Positions 33,445-47,120 of a DNA stretch of 64,000 nt are shown here, one piece after another; position 1 is the stretch's first letter, and every line of letters starts with the position of its first letter. The notes below the pieces were generated by a model. It had not been told where the DNA came from and did no database searches. It saw only the letters and a program-made list of their open reading frames with translations. Location: contig NC_020541.1 of the NCBI RefSeq assembly GCF_000230695.2, positions 3,720,001 through 3,784,000 of the forward strand, given 5' to 3'. Source of the DNA: Rhodanobacter denitrificans. GTDB taxonomy: Bacteria > Pseudomonadota > Gammaproteobacteria > Xanthomonadales > Rhodanobacteraceae. The translations under genes were made by a program, and so were the position numbers.

Positions 33445-35244
33445 GTGTCCGATACCGAAAACAGAACCCCGAACGACGCCCCGGGCGCCGACGCCCGCGC
33501 CGTGGCCGAAAACAAGCCCGAGCCGCGCCCCCGCGCGCCGCGCCGCACGGCCGCCGCGACCGCGGCGGCGAACGCCGAGAAGGCCGCCGTGGCCGACAGG
33601 CCGGTCGCACCGACGCCCGCCCCGGCGACGCCGGCAGCCGTGCCGGTGCAGGCCAGCCTGCCGGCCATGCCGGCGGAACCGGCCACCACGCGCCCTGCGC
33701 CGGAGCCGCGCGACTTCACCGCTCAGACCGGGCAGAACCAGAACCAGGACTCGCCGGCCGGCCAGAACCCCGGCCAGCCGCAGAATCCGAACCAGGGCCA
33801 GAACCCGAACGGCAGCCAGAACAACGGCGGCCGCGAAGGTCGCGAGGGTCGCGGCCGCCGCCGGCGCAACGAACGCGGCGGCAACCCGAACCAGCAGCAG
33901 GGGCGCCCGCAGCATCCGCGGCCGAACCCGAACGGCCTGCCGGTGGACGACGACAACGCCGACCCGGGCAGCAACGATCGGGTGATCAACCTCACCGAGT
34001 TGAAGCGCATGAAGGCGCCGCAGCTGCTGGAATTCGCCGAGTCGCTGGGCGTGTACGAAGGTGTCGCCCGCGCGCGCAAGCAGGACGTGATCTTCAACGT
34101 GCTCAAGGCGCATGCCCGCTCCGGCGGCGGCATCTGGGCCGAGGGCGTGCTGGAAATCCTGCAGGACGGCTTCGGCTTCCTGCGCTCGGCCGACGAGTCC
34201 TACCTGGCCGGCCCCGACGACATCTACGTCAGCCCCAGCCAGATCCGCCGCTTCAACCTGCGCACCGGCGACTACATCACCGGCCGCGTGCGCCACCCGA
34301 AGGAAGGCGAGCGCTACTTCGCCATGCTGCGCGTCGACGACATCAACGGCGATCCGCCGGAGGCGTCGAAGAACAAGATGCTGTTCGAGAACCTCACCCC
34401 GCTGTTCCCGCGCAAGGCGTACAAGCTGGAGCGCGGCAACGGGTCGAGCGAGGACATCACCGGCCGCATCCTCGATTTGATCGCGCCGATCGGCAAGGGC
34501 CAGCGCGGCCTGATCGTCTCGCAGCCGAAGTCCGGCAAGACGATGATGCTGCAGAACATCGCGCAGGCCATCCAGTACAACCATCCCGAAGCGCACCTGA
34601 TCATGCTGTTGATCGACGAGCGCCCGGAGGAAGTCACTGAGATCGCCCGCACCGTGCGCGCCGAAGTCATTTCATCGACCTTCGACGAACCGGCCGTGCG
34701 CCACGTGCAGGTCGCCGAGATGGTGATCGAGCGCGCCAAGCGCCTGGTCGAGCACAAGAAGGACGTGATCATCCTGCTCGACTCGATCACCCGCCTGGCG
34801 CGTGCTTACAACACCGTGATCCCGAGCTCCGGCAAGGTGCTCACCGGTGGTGTCGACGCGAACGCGCTGCAGCGCCCGAAGCGCTTCTTCGGCGCCGCCC
34901 GCAACGTGGAAGAAGGCGGTTCGCTGACCATCATCGCCACCGCGCTGACCGAAACCGGCAGCAAGATGGACGAGGTGATCTACGAGGAGTTCAAGGGCAC
35001 CGGCAACATGGAAGTGCACCTGAGCCGCCGCATCTCCGAGAAGCGCGTGTATCCGGCGATCGACATCAACCGCTCCGGCACCCGCCGCGAGGACCTCTTG
35101 ATCGACCCGGACATGCTGGCCAAGATCTGGATCCTGCGCAAACTGCTGCACCCGATGGACGAGCTGGCCGCGATGGAGTTCATGCTCGACAAGATGAAGA
35201 ACACCAAGTCCAACGACGAGTTCTTCAATTCGATGAAGCGCTGA
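33445..35244 (+). CDS. rho: transcription termination factor Rho with long N-terminal extension
   Basis: A 599-residue protein whose conserved core starts at about residue 180 ([19 protein letters not shown]). The core has the RNA-binding cold-shock-like domain (GFGFLRS), a P-loop at about 360-366 (QPKSGKT), and the ATPase/hexamer motifs [12 protein letters not shown] and [11 protein letters not shown]. Rho ends transcripts by translocating on RNA. The first 179 residues are an added disordered region, rich in A and P and then in Q, N, G and R. The GTG at 33445 follows GCGAGGA. An upstream in-frame TTG/GTG is possible but has no ribosome binding site. Confidence 0.95.
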   Translation: MSDTENRTPNDAPGADARAVAENKPEPRPRAPRRTAAATAAANAEKAAVADRPVAPTPAPATPAAVPVQASLPAMPAEPATTRPAPEPRDFTAQTGQNQNQDSPAGQNPGQPQNPNQGQNPNGSQNNGGREGREGRGRRRRNERGGNPNQQQGRPQHPRPNPNGLPVDDDNADPGSNDRVINLTELKRMKAPQLLEFAESLGVYEGVARARKQDVIFNVLKAHARSGGGIWAEGVLEILQDGFGFLRSADESYLAGPDDIYVSPSQIRRFNLRTGDYITGRVRHPKEGERYFAMLRVDDINGDPPEASKNKMLFENLTPLFPRKAYKLERGNGSSEDITGRILDLIAPIGKGQRGLIVSQPKSGKTMMLQNIAQAIQYNHPEAHLIMLLIDERPEEVTEIARTVRAEVISSTFDEPAVRHVQVAEMVIERAKRLVEHKKDVIILLDSITRLARAYNTVIPSSGKVLTGGVDANALQRPKRFFGAARNVEEGGSLTIIATALTETGSKMDEVIYEEFKGTGNMEVHLSRRISEKRVYPAIDINRSGTRREDLLIDPDMLAKIWILRKLLHPMDELAAMEFMLDKMKNTKSNDEFFNSMKR

Positions 35245-35291
35245 CAGGCGGGAATCGGGAATCGCGGGATGCGGCGATTCCGCCCGGTACT

Positions 35292-35320
35292 GGAACGGCG
35301 GCCACAGGCCGCCGTTTTCC
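35292..35320 (+). terminator. intrinsic terminator after rho
   Basis: AACGGCGGCC and GGCCGCCGTT form a 10-bp stem with an ACA loop, followed by a short T-run (TTTT) and CC. It lies about 50 bases after the rho stop codon. Confidence 0.65.
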
Positions 35321-35462
35321 CTCCTGTGCCCGTCTGATCCAGCTCAAGGCGGCACCCGGGCGATGCTGCTCCAATGCAGCTCCGACCCCGCATCCCACGA
35401 CACCCCTTTTCGTCGCCTTGCGCCGCCCCCATAGTGTCGGCTCCCCCAGCGAGGCTTCGCCC

Positions 35463-36830
35463 GTGTCCATACCCAGTGCCGTCAAGAGCACCCCGATCCA
35501 GGGCCGCCAGCAACTTGCCGATTACCTCGCCGCCGGCGAGAAGCCGCGCGAGGCCTGGCGCATCGGCACCGAGCACGAGAAGTTCGGCTTCCGCACCGAC
35601 GACCTGATGCCGCCGCCATTCGAGGGTGAGCGCGGCATCCGCGCCCTGCTCGAAGGCATCGCCACGCGCTACGGCTGGGACATTGCCCGCGAGGGCGAGA
35701 CCCCGGTGGCGCTATCCCGCGACAAGGCCAACATCACGCTGGAGCCAGCCGGCCAGCTGGAACTGTCCGGCGCGCCGCTGGAAACCATCCACCAGACCTG
35801 CTGCGAGGTGAACTCGCACCTGGAGGAAGTGCGCTCGGTCGCCGACGGCATGGGGCTGGGCTTCCTCGGCATGGGCTTCCAGCCGAAGTGGCGCCGCGAC
35901 GAGATGCCATGGATGCCGAAAGGCCGCTACAAGATCATGCGCGAGTACATGCCCAAGGTCGGCTCGCTCGGCCTGGACATGATGACGCGCACCTGCACCG
36001 TGCAGGTGAATCTGGATTTCTCCTCCGAAGCGGACATGGTGAAGAAGTTCCGCACCAGCCTCGCGCTGCAGCCGATCGCCACCGCGTTGTTCGCCGACTC
36101 GCCGTTCACCGAGGGACGTCCGAACGGCTATTTGTCCTACCGCTCGCAGATCTGGACCGACACCGACCGGGACCGCACCGGCATGCTCGACTTCGTGTTC
36201 GCCGACGGCTTCGGCTACGAGCGCTACGTCGACTACATCCTCGACGTGCCGATGTACTTCAGCTATCAGGACGGCCGCTACATCGACCTGGCCGGACAGG
36301 ACTTCAAGCGCTTCCTCGCCGGCGAGCTGCCCACGCTGCCGGGCGTGCACGCGACCATGAAGGACTTCGCCGACCACCTCACCACCGCCTTCCCCGAGGT
36401 GCGCCTGAAACAGTACCTGGAGATGCGCGGCGCCGATGGCGGCCCGTGGAACCGGCTGTGCGCGCTGCCCGCGTTCTGGGTCGGCCTGCTCTACGACCAG
36501 CAGGCACTGGACGCGGCATGGGACCTGGTCAAGGACTTCAGCCGCGAGGAACGCCACGCGCTGCGCGACGGCGTGCCGAAGCACGCGCTGAAGCTGCCGT
36601 TCCGCGGCGGCAGCGTGCGCGATCTCGCCGAGGAAGCGCTGAAGATCGCCGGCCATGGCCTGAAACGCCGCGCCCGCCTCAACCGCCACGGCGCCGACGA
36701 GAGCGTCTTCCTCGAACCGCTGGTCGAGATCGTGCAGGCCAACCAGACCCCGGCCGAACGCAAGCTGGAGCTGTTCCACGGCCCGTGGCACGGCAGCGTC
36801 GATCCGGTGTTCCGCGAGTTCGCCTACTGA
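35463..36830 (+). CDS. gshA: glutamate-cysteine ligase, plant/proteobacterial type
   Basis: A 455-residue enzyme of the class found in plants, alphaproteobacteria and Xanthomonadales, unrelated in sequence to E. coli Gsh[11 protein letters not shown] near the N-terminus, [10 protein letters not shown] and GMGFQPKW are the family signatures for glutamate and ATP-metal binding. It makes gamma-glutamylcysteine, the first and limiting step of glutathione synthesis. The GTG at 35463 follows GCGAGG. gshB is not in the window. The gene is convergent with pyrC, whose stop is seven bases away. Confidence 0.93.
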   Translation: MSIPSAVKSTPIQGRQQLADYLAAGEKPREAWRIGTEHEKFGFRTDDLMPPPFEGERGIRALLEGIATRYGWDIAREGETPVALSRDKANITLEPAGQLELSGAPLETIHQTCCEVNSHLEEVRSVADGMGLGFLGMGFQPKWRRDEMPWMPKGRYKIMREYMPKVGSLGLDMMTRTCTVQVNLDFSSEADMVKKFRTSLALQPIATALFADSPFTEGRPNGYLSYRSQIWTDTDRDRTGMLDFVFADGFGYERYVDYILDVPMYFSYQDGRYIDLAGQDFKRFLAGELPTLPGVHATMKDFADHLTTAFPEVRLKQYLEMRGADGGPWNRLCALPAFWVGLLYDQQALDAAWDLVKDFSREERHALRDGVPKHALKLPFRGGSVRDLAEEALKIAGHGLKRRARLNRHGADESVFLEPLVEIVQANQTPAERKLELFHGPWHGSVDPVFREFAY

Positions 36831-36836
36831 GGACGG

Positions 36837-37889
36837 TCAGGGCGTGGTCGTTTCCACCAACGACCACGCTACCGACTCGCCGGCGCGCATCGGCGTGCAG
36901 GTGGACCCGGCCAGCGGGTATAGGTCCGGCACCATCCATGGCGTGCGCTCGAGCGCGATGCGTTCCCGGTTCCGTGGCAACCGGTAGAAGTCGGCGCCAT
37001 GGAAACTGGCGAACGCTTCCAGCCGATCCAGTCGGCCCGCCTGCTCGAACGCCTCGGCGTACAGCTCGAGCGCCGCATGCGCGGTATACAGCCCCGCGCA
37101 GCCACACGCCGTCTCCTTCGCTTCGCGCGGATGCGGCGCGCTGTCCGTGCCGAGGAAGAAGTGCGCGTCGCCGCTGGTGGCTGCCTGCAGCAACGCAACG
37201 CGGTGCGTCTCGCGCTTGAGGATCGGCGCGCAGTAGTTGTGCGGGCGGATGCCACCAGCGAACAACGCGTTGCGGTTGAGCAGCAGGTGATGCGCGGTGA
37301 TCGTGGCCGCCACGTTGGCCGGGGCGCCGCGGACGAACTCCACCGCGTCGCGCGTGGTGATGTGCTCCAGCACCATGCGCAAGGCCGGGAACCGCGCCTG
37401 CAGCGGCAGCAGGTAGCGTTCGATGAAGACGCGTTCGCGATCGAAGATGTCGACATCCGGATCGGTGACCTCACCGTGCAGGAGCAGCGGCAGTTCGTGC
37501 TTCTGCATCGCTTCGAGCACCGCATGCACGCGCGACAGCTCGCGCACGCCCGAGTCGGAATTGGTGGTGGCGCCGGCCGGGTAGTACTTCACCGCAAACA
37601 CGCTGTCGCTTGCCTTGGCGCGGGCGATTTCCTCGACCGGCGTGTTCTCGGTGAGATACAGCGTCATCAGCGGCCGGAAGCGTGCGCCCGCCGGCAGGCT
37701 CGCCAGAATCCTCCGGCGATAGTCCTCGGCCTGCGCCACCGTCGTCACCGGCGGCTTCAGGTTCGGCATCACGATGGCGCGCGCAAAACGCTGCGCGGTG
37801 TGGGCGATCACCGAGGCCAGCGCATCGCCGTCGCGAAGGTGCAGGTGCCAGTCGTCGGGGCGGGTGATTTCAAGACGCGTGGGTGTCAT
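36837..37889 (-). CDS. pyrC: dihydroorotase
   Basis: A 350-residue class II dihydroorotase, the third step of pyrimidine synthesis. The metal-binding HLHLRDG (about 14-20) is followed by the carboxylated-lysine region [15 protein letters not shown], by LLLHGEV and LEHITT histidines, and by GTDSAPH with the catalytic aspartate. The ATG at 37889 starts [18 protein letters not shown], as expected; an open frame upstream is not supported. No other pyr gene is near, which is common. Confidence 0.95.
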   Translation of the reverse strand: MTPTRLEITRPDDWHLHLRDGDALASVIAHTAQRFARAIVMPNLKPPVTTVAQAEDYRRRILASLPAGARFRPLMTLYLTENTPVEEIARAKASDSVFAVKYYPAGATTNSDSGVRELSRVHAVLEAMQKHELPLLLHGEVTDPDVDIFDRERVFIERYLLPLQARFPALRMVLEHITTRDAVEFVRGAPANVAATITAHHLLLNRNALFAGGIRPHNYCAPILKRETHRVALLQAATSGDAHFFLGTDSAPHPREAKETACGCAGLYTAHAALELYAEAFEQAGRLDRLEAFASFHGADFYRLPRNRERIALERTPWMVPDLYPLAGSTCTPMRAGESVAWSLVETTTP

Positions 37890-37979
37890 GGATTCCGGGC
37901 TCGGGTTGCGGTCGGAGATGACAATGGTATCGCGCCAGCGCGAAAGCTTGAGAGCAGAGCGGTCGATCGCCTTCGGCGA

Positions 37980-38225
37980 CCGAGTCACTTTTCTCTTGCG
38001 TGGCCAAGAGAAAAGTAACCAAAAGAGAAGGCCACCCCGCTTGCGCGCCTTGCGGGCCTCCTGCCCGCAAGGTTCGCGGTCGTGTTACGGGGTTTGTCGA
38101 CAGGGCATCCTGCCCTGACGCCAAACTGGTTCGCATCCATGCGAACCACCCTGCGGGCTTTTCCTCCACCCGCCCGCCGCTTCAGAGGGGACCCGGGTAG
38201 AGCAGCGGGCCATCGTGGCCCGCAC
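37980..38225 (+). repeat. Xanthomonadales-type interspersed repeat, left copy
   Basis: About 246 bases beginning CCGAGTCACTT and ending with the hairpin-prone GCGGGCCATCGTGGCCCGC. It pairs in inverted orientation with 38301-38543: both copies contain the AAGAGAAAAGTAACCAAA-type motif, a GCGGGC...GCCCGC block and the terminal AGAGCAGCGGGCCATCG segment. Short frames across it are often annotated as proteins in related genomes but have no gene-like character. An internal 9-bp palindrome GGTTCGCAT/ATGCGAACC is seen at about 38129-38148. The 750-base pyrC-orphan gap consists mainly of these two copies. Confidence 0.75.
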
Positions 38226-38300
38226 TTTTTAGAAGAGCCAGATCAAGAGCAAGGCAATAGCAGAGCGATGCGTTGCTGTTGCTTTTCAGCTTTCCACCGA

Positions 38301-38543
38301 GTGCGGGCCACGATGGCCCGCTGCTCTACCGGGGTCCCTTGTGCGGCGGTGAGTCGGGGTCGACAGGCCGCGCAGCGGGCATCGGCAGGGATGCCGATGC
38401 CTTTTCGCACGGGCAGGATGCCCGTTCGATAAGCCTGGCCCCGGCTCACGGACTTGCCGGGCAGGAGCCCGGCAAGCGCCAAGCGGGGCGCTCTTTCTCT
38501 TTGGTTACTTTCTCTTTGAGCACGCAAAGAGGAAGTGACTCGG
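38301..38543 (-). repeat. Xanthomonadales-type interspersed repeat, right copy
   Basis: About 243 bases, the inverted partner of 37980-38225, with the most conserved parts at both ends and a more diverged middle. The two copies face each other across a 75-base spacer (38226-38300). The pair could form a cruciform in DNA or a long hairpin if transcribed. Confidence 0.75.
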
Positions 38544-38638
38544 CCTCCGCAGGAGGACGAGAGCTTTTGCCTCTACAACGTACATTGGCTTACCGCAGAA
38601 ACTGAGCCTGACCTCGATATCACTCCACATTCAAGTAT

Positions 38639-39310
38639 TCAGTTTCTTACCACGAGTGAGCGAAGCCAGACGGGAATTTCATTGGTGAGCCACTCCGCTT
38701 CCTCTGGCACATCCCCTTTTGCAAATATCTTTACAACAAAGAGTTGTCCCCTAATGCGAATGTATGCAACACCAAGGCTCATGGGCGGTAACTTTGAGTT
38801 TCCATCGATCTCGTATCTCCCCCTCGTCACAATGGCAAAGCAGTTGGTCTCGTCCACCAAGATGCGATCGCCGTTTGTATCAACCAATTTACTGTCTTCC
38901 CCCTTGGCCTTCATATAGGCATTGGCGTGCCATATTTCCGCAGGGCCGAAGAAGCTCTTGCGCATGTCTCCCACCAAGGCTGCAAATGTGTCGGGACTAG
39001 CGAAACGAAGTTTGTCATCTGTGGGTTGAAGAACAACGGCATAGTGGCGCTTCTCTGGTCGCTCCCCTTTCTCTATCTTGTTGATATCGGAGAGTGCCAG
39101 GTAAGCATCCACAAATCGAAGGGCATGGTTACTTGCGGCATTCGAAAAACTGGCCGTTGCGGCAGGACTTTTTGCCACTGACACAAGACCCCGCGGAGGA
39201 GAAATTGTCGTGCCTTGCGCCGCCGACGAAGTATCCGACGCCTGCACCGAGTTGAAGGCGACCGAGGTCGCAAGTAGAAGAAGACAATAGATGAGATTCA
39301 TAGCGCGCAT
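38639..39310 (-). CDS. exported protein of unknown function, atypical composition
   Basis: A 223-residue protein with a signal peptide (about 1-22, MRAMNLIYCLLLLATSVAFN) and a mature domain of mixed alpha/beta character without cysteine motifs. The ATG at 39310 follows AGGGGA; the earlier in-frame ATG at 39361 adds a basic stretch. Base use is clearly lower in GC than the neighbours, with many A/T-ending codons, suggesting acquisition from elsewhere. It lies beside the inverted repeat pair. I do not recognise a family. Confidence 0.75.
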   Translation of the reverse strand: MRAMNLIYCLLLLATSVAFNSVQASDTSSAAQGTTISPPRGLVSVAKSPAATASFSNAASNHALRFVDAYLALSDINKIEKGERPEKRHYAVVLQPTDDKLRFASPDTFAALVGDMRKSFFGPAEIWHANAYMKAKGEDSKLVDTNGDRILVDETNCFAIVTRGRYEIDGNSKLPPMSLGVAYIRIRGQLFVVKIFAKGDVPEEAEWLTNEIPVWLRSLVVRN

Positions 39311-39489
39311 GACACGTCCCCTGCGTATCGATTGGTAGTAGCAACGGTGCGGATAAGTCAAACCGCGATAACTGAATGCGAAGCCTTGCTAGCTAGTTTT
39401 CAAATTGTATCGATCAACTCTGTCTGACCCCAGCGTTGGCTGGCTGGAAAGGTTCGCCATCGAAAGCAGACATTGCAAACTGGCCACAC

Positions 39490-40518
<1,029 letters not shown>

Positions 40519-40599
40519 TTACGCCGTGCGGCCGGCAAAACACTGGACTAACTGCCGTGACGCCGGCAGGCTTGGCGCTTCACGCCGCCAGGAAGTTCC

Positions 40600-41616
40600 A
40601 TGAGCCAGCCCAGCCACGTCCCCACCCTGCTCGTCGATCTCGGCGGCACCAACGTCCGCTTCGGGGTGGCCGATCCTTCGCGCGACCAGCCTTTGCTGGC
40701 CGACAGCATCCGGCGCTACCGCGTGGCCGAGCACGATTCGCTGGTGGCGACCGCGCAGCAGTACCTGGCCGACACCGGCCTCAAGGTAAGCCGCGCCATC
40801 GTGGCCGCCGCCGGGCGCATCGTCGACGGCGAGACGGTGAAGGTCACCAACAATCCGTGGGCGATCTCGGCGCAGCAGACCGCCGCCGCGCTGGACCTGG
40901 AGTACGTGCACCTGGTCAACGACTTCGCCGCGCAGAGCATGGCGGTGACCTTGCTGCAGGGCGACGACCTGGTCGACGTGGGCACGGTGCCGCGCCCGGT
41001 GGTGGGCGCCGAGGCGGAGCAGACCTTCGCCGTGGTCGGTCCGGGCACCGGCCTGGGCGTGGGTGGCCTGCTGGTGCGCGGCGGCCACTGCAGCGTGCTG
41101 CAGACCGAAGGCGGCCACGCCGGCTTCGCCGCGCACACGCCGGAGGACATCGCCATCCTCGACTACCTCAACCACAAGTACGGCCGCGTCTCCAACGAGC
41201 GGCTGATCTGCGGCCAGGGCCTGGTGAACCTGTACGACGCGATCTGCCACATGGTCGGCGCGACGCCCGAGGCGCTCAAGCCCGAGGACATCACCGCCCG
41301 CGCGAAGGACGGTAGCTGCGCGCTGTGCACGCGCACGGTGGAAACCTTCGCCGGCATCTTCGGCAGCGTCGCCGGCGACCTGGTGCTCACGCTGGGCGCG
41401 TGGAACGGCGTCTACCTCACCGGCGGGCTGATCCCGATCCTGCTGCCGTGGCTGGAACGCGGCCGCTTCCGCGAGCGCTTCGAGGCCAAGGGCCGCTTCC
41501 GCGACATCATGGAAAAGGTGCCGACCCAGGCGATCATGAACCCGGAGCCGGGCCTGCTCGGCGCGGCGGCGCTGGCGGTGCTGGAGTCGGGGCGCACGCT
41601 GCTGCCGCCGCGTTAG
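40600..41616 (+). CDS. glk: glucokinase
   Basis: A 338-residue enzyme of the bacterial Glk family (hexokinase fold, not ROK). LVDLGGTNVRFGVAD is the first phosphate loop, Asp108 in HLVNDFAAQS the expected catalytic base, GPGTGLGVGGL the connecting glycine loop and EGGHAGFA the glucose-contact segment. It phosphorylates glucose with ATP for entry into Entner-Doudoroff or glycolytic routes. The ATG at 40600 is preceded by AGGAAG. No transporter or other sugar gene is adjacent. Confidence 0.94.
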   Translation: MSQPSHVPTLLVDLGGTNVRFGVADPSRDQPLLADSIRRYRVAEHDSLVATAQQYLADTGLKVSRAIVAAAGRIVDGETVKVTNNPWAISAQQTAAALDLEYVHLVNDFAAQSMAVTLLQGDDLVDVGTVPRPVVGAEAEQTFAVVGPGTGLGVGGLLVRGGHCSVLQTEGGHAGFAAHTPEDIAILDYLNHKYGRVSNERLICGQGLVNLYDAICHMVGATPEALKPEDITARAKDGSCALCTRTVETFAGIFGSVAGDLVLTLGAWNGVYLTGGLIPILLPWLERGRFRERFEAKGRFRDIMEKVPTQAIMNPEPGLLGAAALAVLESGRTLLPPR

Positions 41617-41647
41617 CCCGCGGGTCGGCGCGTATCCTGCCGAGGCC

Positions 41648-42889
41648 ATGCGAGGAATGCGTATGCCCTGCGCCACCGTCGCCCGCCTGCTGTGGCTGCC
41701 GGGCCTGCTGGCGCTGCCGCTCGCCGCGCCGGCGCAGGATACCGGCGTCACCCGCAACGCGGCACTGGCCATCCCGGCCACGCCGATCACCTCGCGCACG
41801 GCGCTGGATGCCTATGTGCGCGATACGCCGCCTGAAAACTCGCCGCTGAACTGGCTGACGCCCGGCGCCCGGCGCCGCTTCCTCGACACCCTGGTGTACC
41901 GCGAGCACGGCCTGGGCGGCATGCGTCTCGCCGACCTGCGCTACGAACTCACCCGCGGGCAGGCCTATACCCTGCTGCGCCTGTTCGGCGCGCAAGACTA
42001 CGCCATCGACCTGGATGCGCTGAGCGCGCCGCGCGCGGCCACGCACGACGACGCGGCAGGCACGCTGGAAGCCGCCTACGACCGCCTGCTGGCCGCCGCG
42101 GAGCACGCCGCCGCACCGGCGCAGGCCATCGCGCGCAGCTACGCCGCGGATTTCGCGCCGGCACAGACCGACGCGCAACGGCCCGCGCTCGGCGACCGCG
42201 ACGCGGAGCTCCTGTTCCGCGCGGCGGCGCTGGCCTTCCAGACCACCGGCCGACCGGACTACCTCGCCGACCTGCGCCGCGATTTCGCCGAACTGGAGCG
42301 CCGCCGGCGTGTCGACCGTCCGCACGCCAGCGATCTCTACGACGCGTTGCTCGTCGCGCACCGCGACGACGAGGCGCGCACGCTGCTGGCCGCCCACCCC
42401 GACATCCAGCGCAGCCCGCCGCCGTCGATGCACACGTTCAGCCGCATCCGCAACGGCCAGCCCAGCCTGTGGGTGGTCACGCCGGGCACACGCACGCGCG
42501 AACTGGTGCGCTTCCGCTTCAACCTCCGCGCGCCGGCACAGGTGATCGTGCTGGCCTCGACCGGCTGCCACTTCTCCGCCAACGCCGCGCGCGACATCGA
42601 GGCCGACCCGCTGCTGCGCGAGCTGTTCCGCGACCACGGGCAATGGGTGGCGCCGCCCGAGGAGGTCACCGCCTTCGACGCCGTGCGCGACTGGAACGAG
42701 GCGCACCCCGCGCTGCGGCTCGGCATCGCCTACGACGACGCCAGCCTGCCGATGGTCGAGCGCGTCGAGACTCCGGTGTTCTACTTCCTCGACCACGGCA
42801 CCGTCGTCGACACCGTGGTCGGCTGGCCGGCCGGCGGCAACCTCGACGCGATCCGGCGCGGCCTGCGCAAGATCGACCTGCTGCGCTGA
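41648..42889 (+). CDS. exported protein with C-terminal monothiol thioredoxin-like domain
   Basis: A 413-residue protein with a signal peptide (about 1-29, ending APAQ). A helical N-terminal part (about 35-275) precedes a thioredoxin-like domain (about 295-413). That domain has the strand QVIVLASTG followed by Cys307-His-Phe-Ser, a CxxS in place of CxxC, and a cis-proline loop VETPVFYFLD. A single cysteine implies glutathione-mixed disulfide or holdase chemistry rather than dithiol exchange. The ATG at 41648 follows CCGAGG; two further ATGs occur within six codons. No named family is recognised for the full protein. Confidence 0.8.
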   Translation: MRGMRMPCATVARLLWLPGLLALPLAAPAQDTGVTRNAALAIPATPITSRTALDAYVRDTPPENSPLNWLTPGARRRFLDTLVYREHGLGGMRLADLRYELTRGQAYTLLRLFGAQDYAIDLDALSAPRAATHDDAAGTLEAAYDRLLAAAEHAAAPAQAIARSYAADFAPAQTDAQRPALGDRDAELLFRAAALAFQTTGRPDYLADLRRDFAELERRRRVDRPHASDLYDALLVAHRDDEARTLLAAHPDIQRSPPPSMHTFSRIRNGQPSLWVVTPGTRTRELVRFRFNLRAPAQVIVLASTGCHFSANAARDIEADPLLRELFRDHGQWVAPPEEVTAFDAVRDWNEAHPALRLGIAYDDASLPMVERVETPVFYFLDHGTVVDTVVGWPAGGNLDAIRRGLRKIDLLR

Positions 42890-42908
42890 CCTGCCCACGG
42901 AGAAACCC

Positions 42909-43592
42909 ATGCCCCGCCATGAGACCGCCTTCCTGTTCGACCTCGACGGCACCCTGATCGACAGCGTCTACCAGCACGTGCTGGCGTGGAAGGAGGCGCT
43001 CGATCGCGAAGGCGTGGAGCTGTCGGTGTGGCGCATCCACCGCAAGATCGGCATGAGTGGCGGCCTGTTCGCCAACATCCTGCTGCGCGAGACCGGACTG
43101 GAAATCACCGCCGAGCGCCTCGACCGCCTGCGCCAGTGGCATGCCGAGGCGTTCAACCGCCAGCACGCGCAGGGCTCGGTGCGGCCGCTGCCCGGCGCGC
43201 GCGCGTTGCTGGACTACCTCACCGAACAGCAGATTCCATGGGCGATCGCCACCAGCGGACGGATGGAGACCGCCGCGCCCAACCTGCAGGCGCTCGGCGT
43301 CGACCCGTCGAAGGTGCCGGTGGTGACGCGCGACCAGGTGCGCCACGCCAAGCCCGACCCGGACCTGTTCCTTGCCGCCGCCGCACGGCTCGGCGTGGAC
43401 ATCCAGCAGTCGCTGGTGATCGGCGACAGCGTGTGGGACATGCTCGCCGCGCAGCGCGCCCGCGCGCTCGGCGTGGGCCTGCTCTCGGGAGGCTACGGCC
43501 ACGCCGAGCTGCAGCAGTCCGGCGCGTTCCGCGTGTACGGCGATCCGGCCGATCTGCTGCGGCACATCGACGAGGTCGCCGCACGCGATTGA
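42909..43592 (+). CDS. HAD-superfamily phosphatase (phosphoglycolate phosphatase-like)
   Basis: A 227-residue haloacid dehalogenase-type hydrolase. The nucleophile motif FDLDGTLID has Asp11 and Asp13; motif II threonine/serine is in IATSG, motif III lysine in HAKPDPD, and the metal-binding acids in VIGDSVWDM. A helical cap lies between residues about 18 and 90, as in the beta-phosphoglucomutase/phosphoglycolate phosphatase group. The substrate cannot be fixed from sequence. The start ATG follows CACGGAGAAA. It is twenty bases after the thioredoxin-like gene and likely cotranscribed. Confidence 0.88.
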   Translation: MPRHETAFLFDLDGTLIDSVYQHVLAWKEALDREGVELSVWRIHRKIGMSGGLFANILLRETGLEITAERLDRLRQWHAEAFNRQHAQGSVRPLPGARALLDYLTEQQIPWAIATSGRMETAAPNLQALGVDPSKVPVVTRDQVRHAKPDPDLFLAAAARLGVDIQQSLVIGDSVWDMLAAQRARALGVGLLSGGYGHAELQQSGAFRVYGDPADLLRHIDEVAARD

Positions 43593-43690
43593 GCGGCCGC
43601 GTTGAACAATGCCGCCAGGCGTCATGAAAAATTAATCACCCGCGCACGAGCCCGCGGTAGGCTCGGCGGCAGTCGATCAAGGAGCCACCC

Positions 43691-44002
43691 ATGCGCCGCC
43701 TCGTCGCCAGCCTGCCGCTTGCCCTGCTGCTCGCCGCGTGCGCGCCCTCGCCGGCGCCGCCATCGGACGGCAGCCGGCCCGCATCGACAAACGCCGTGCT
43801 CGGCTCGGCCGAATGGTACGCATGGGTCGATCAGTCGCTGCACATCGACGACGGCCACGGCCCGGCCCGCGGCTCGGACGCATGGAACCAGGCGGTACAG
43901 GACAAGCTGGGCCAGGAAGCGCCGCAGTCCAAGCCCGGCTCGCCGGAATGGCAGCAATCGGTGGACGCGCTGCTGCGCACGCGGTTGCCGCCGTCGTCGT
44001 GA
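43691..44002 (+). CDS. small lipoprotein with three tandem 13-residue repeats
   Basis: A 103-residue protein with a lipobox LLLAAC (Cys17), so likely anchored in a membrane. The mature part has three copies of a GS-x-x-W-x-x-x-V-x-x-x-L unit at 38-50, 61-73 and 83-95, separated by polar proline- or glycine-rich linkers. No transmembrane or enzymatic feature is present. The ATG follows AGGAGCC. I do not recognise a family; similar small lipoproteins occur in relatives. It is convergent with the SNF2 helicase, eight bases apart. Confidence 0.75.
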   Translation: MRRLVASLPLALLLAACAPSPAPPSDGSRPASTNAVLGSAEWYAWVDQSLHIDDGHGPARGSDAWNQAVQDKLGQEAPQSKPGSPEWQQSVDALLRTRLPPSS

Positions 44003-44009
44003 CGCGAGA

Positions 44010-47033
<3,024 letters not shown>

Positions 47034-47120
47034 GCGGTCCGTGGCGACGACCAAAACATTGAGCTTAGCAGCGCAGGGGCACGATGCGACCGCCGAAGGC
47101 GCGGGCGGCGCGCCGCCGGA

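Noticed and set aside
38120..38150. A tRNA-like GGTTCGCAT-containing palindrome.
   Set aside because: The sequence makes a simple hairpin inside the repeat; no acceptor stem, anticodon arm or 3' CCA-type context is present.
38000..38200. Short frame across the left repeat beginning [19 protein letters not shown].
   Set aside because: It sits wholly in the interspersed repeat. I recall similar frames annotated as proteins in related genomes, but it has no ribosome binding site and no protein-like character.
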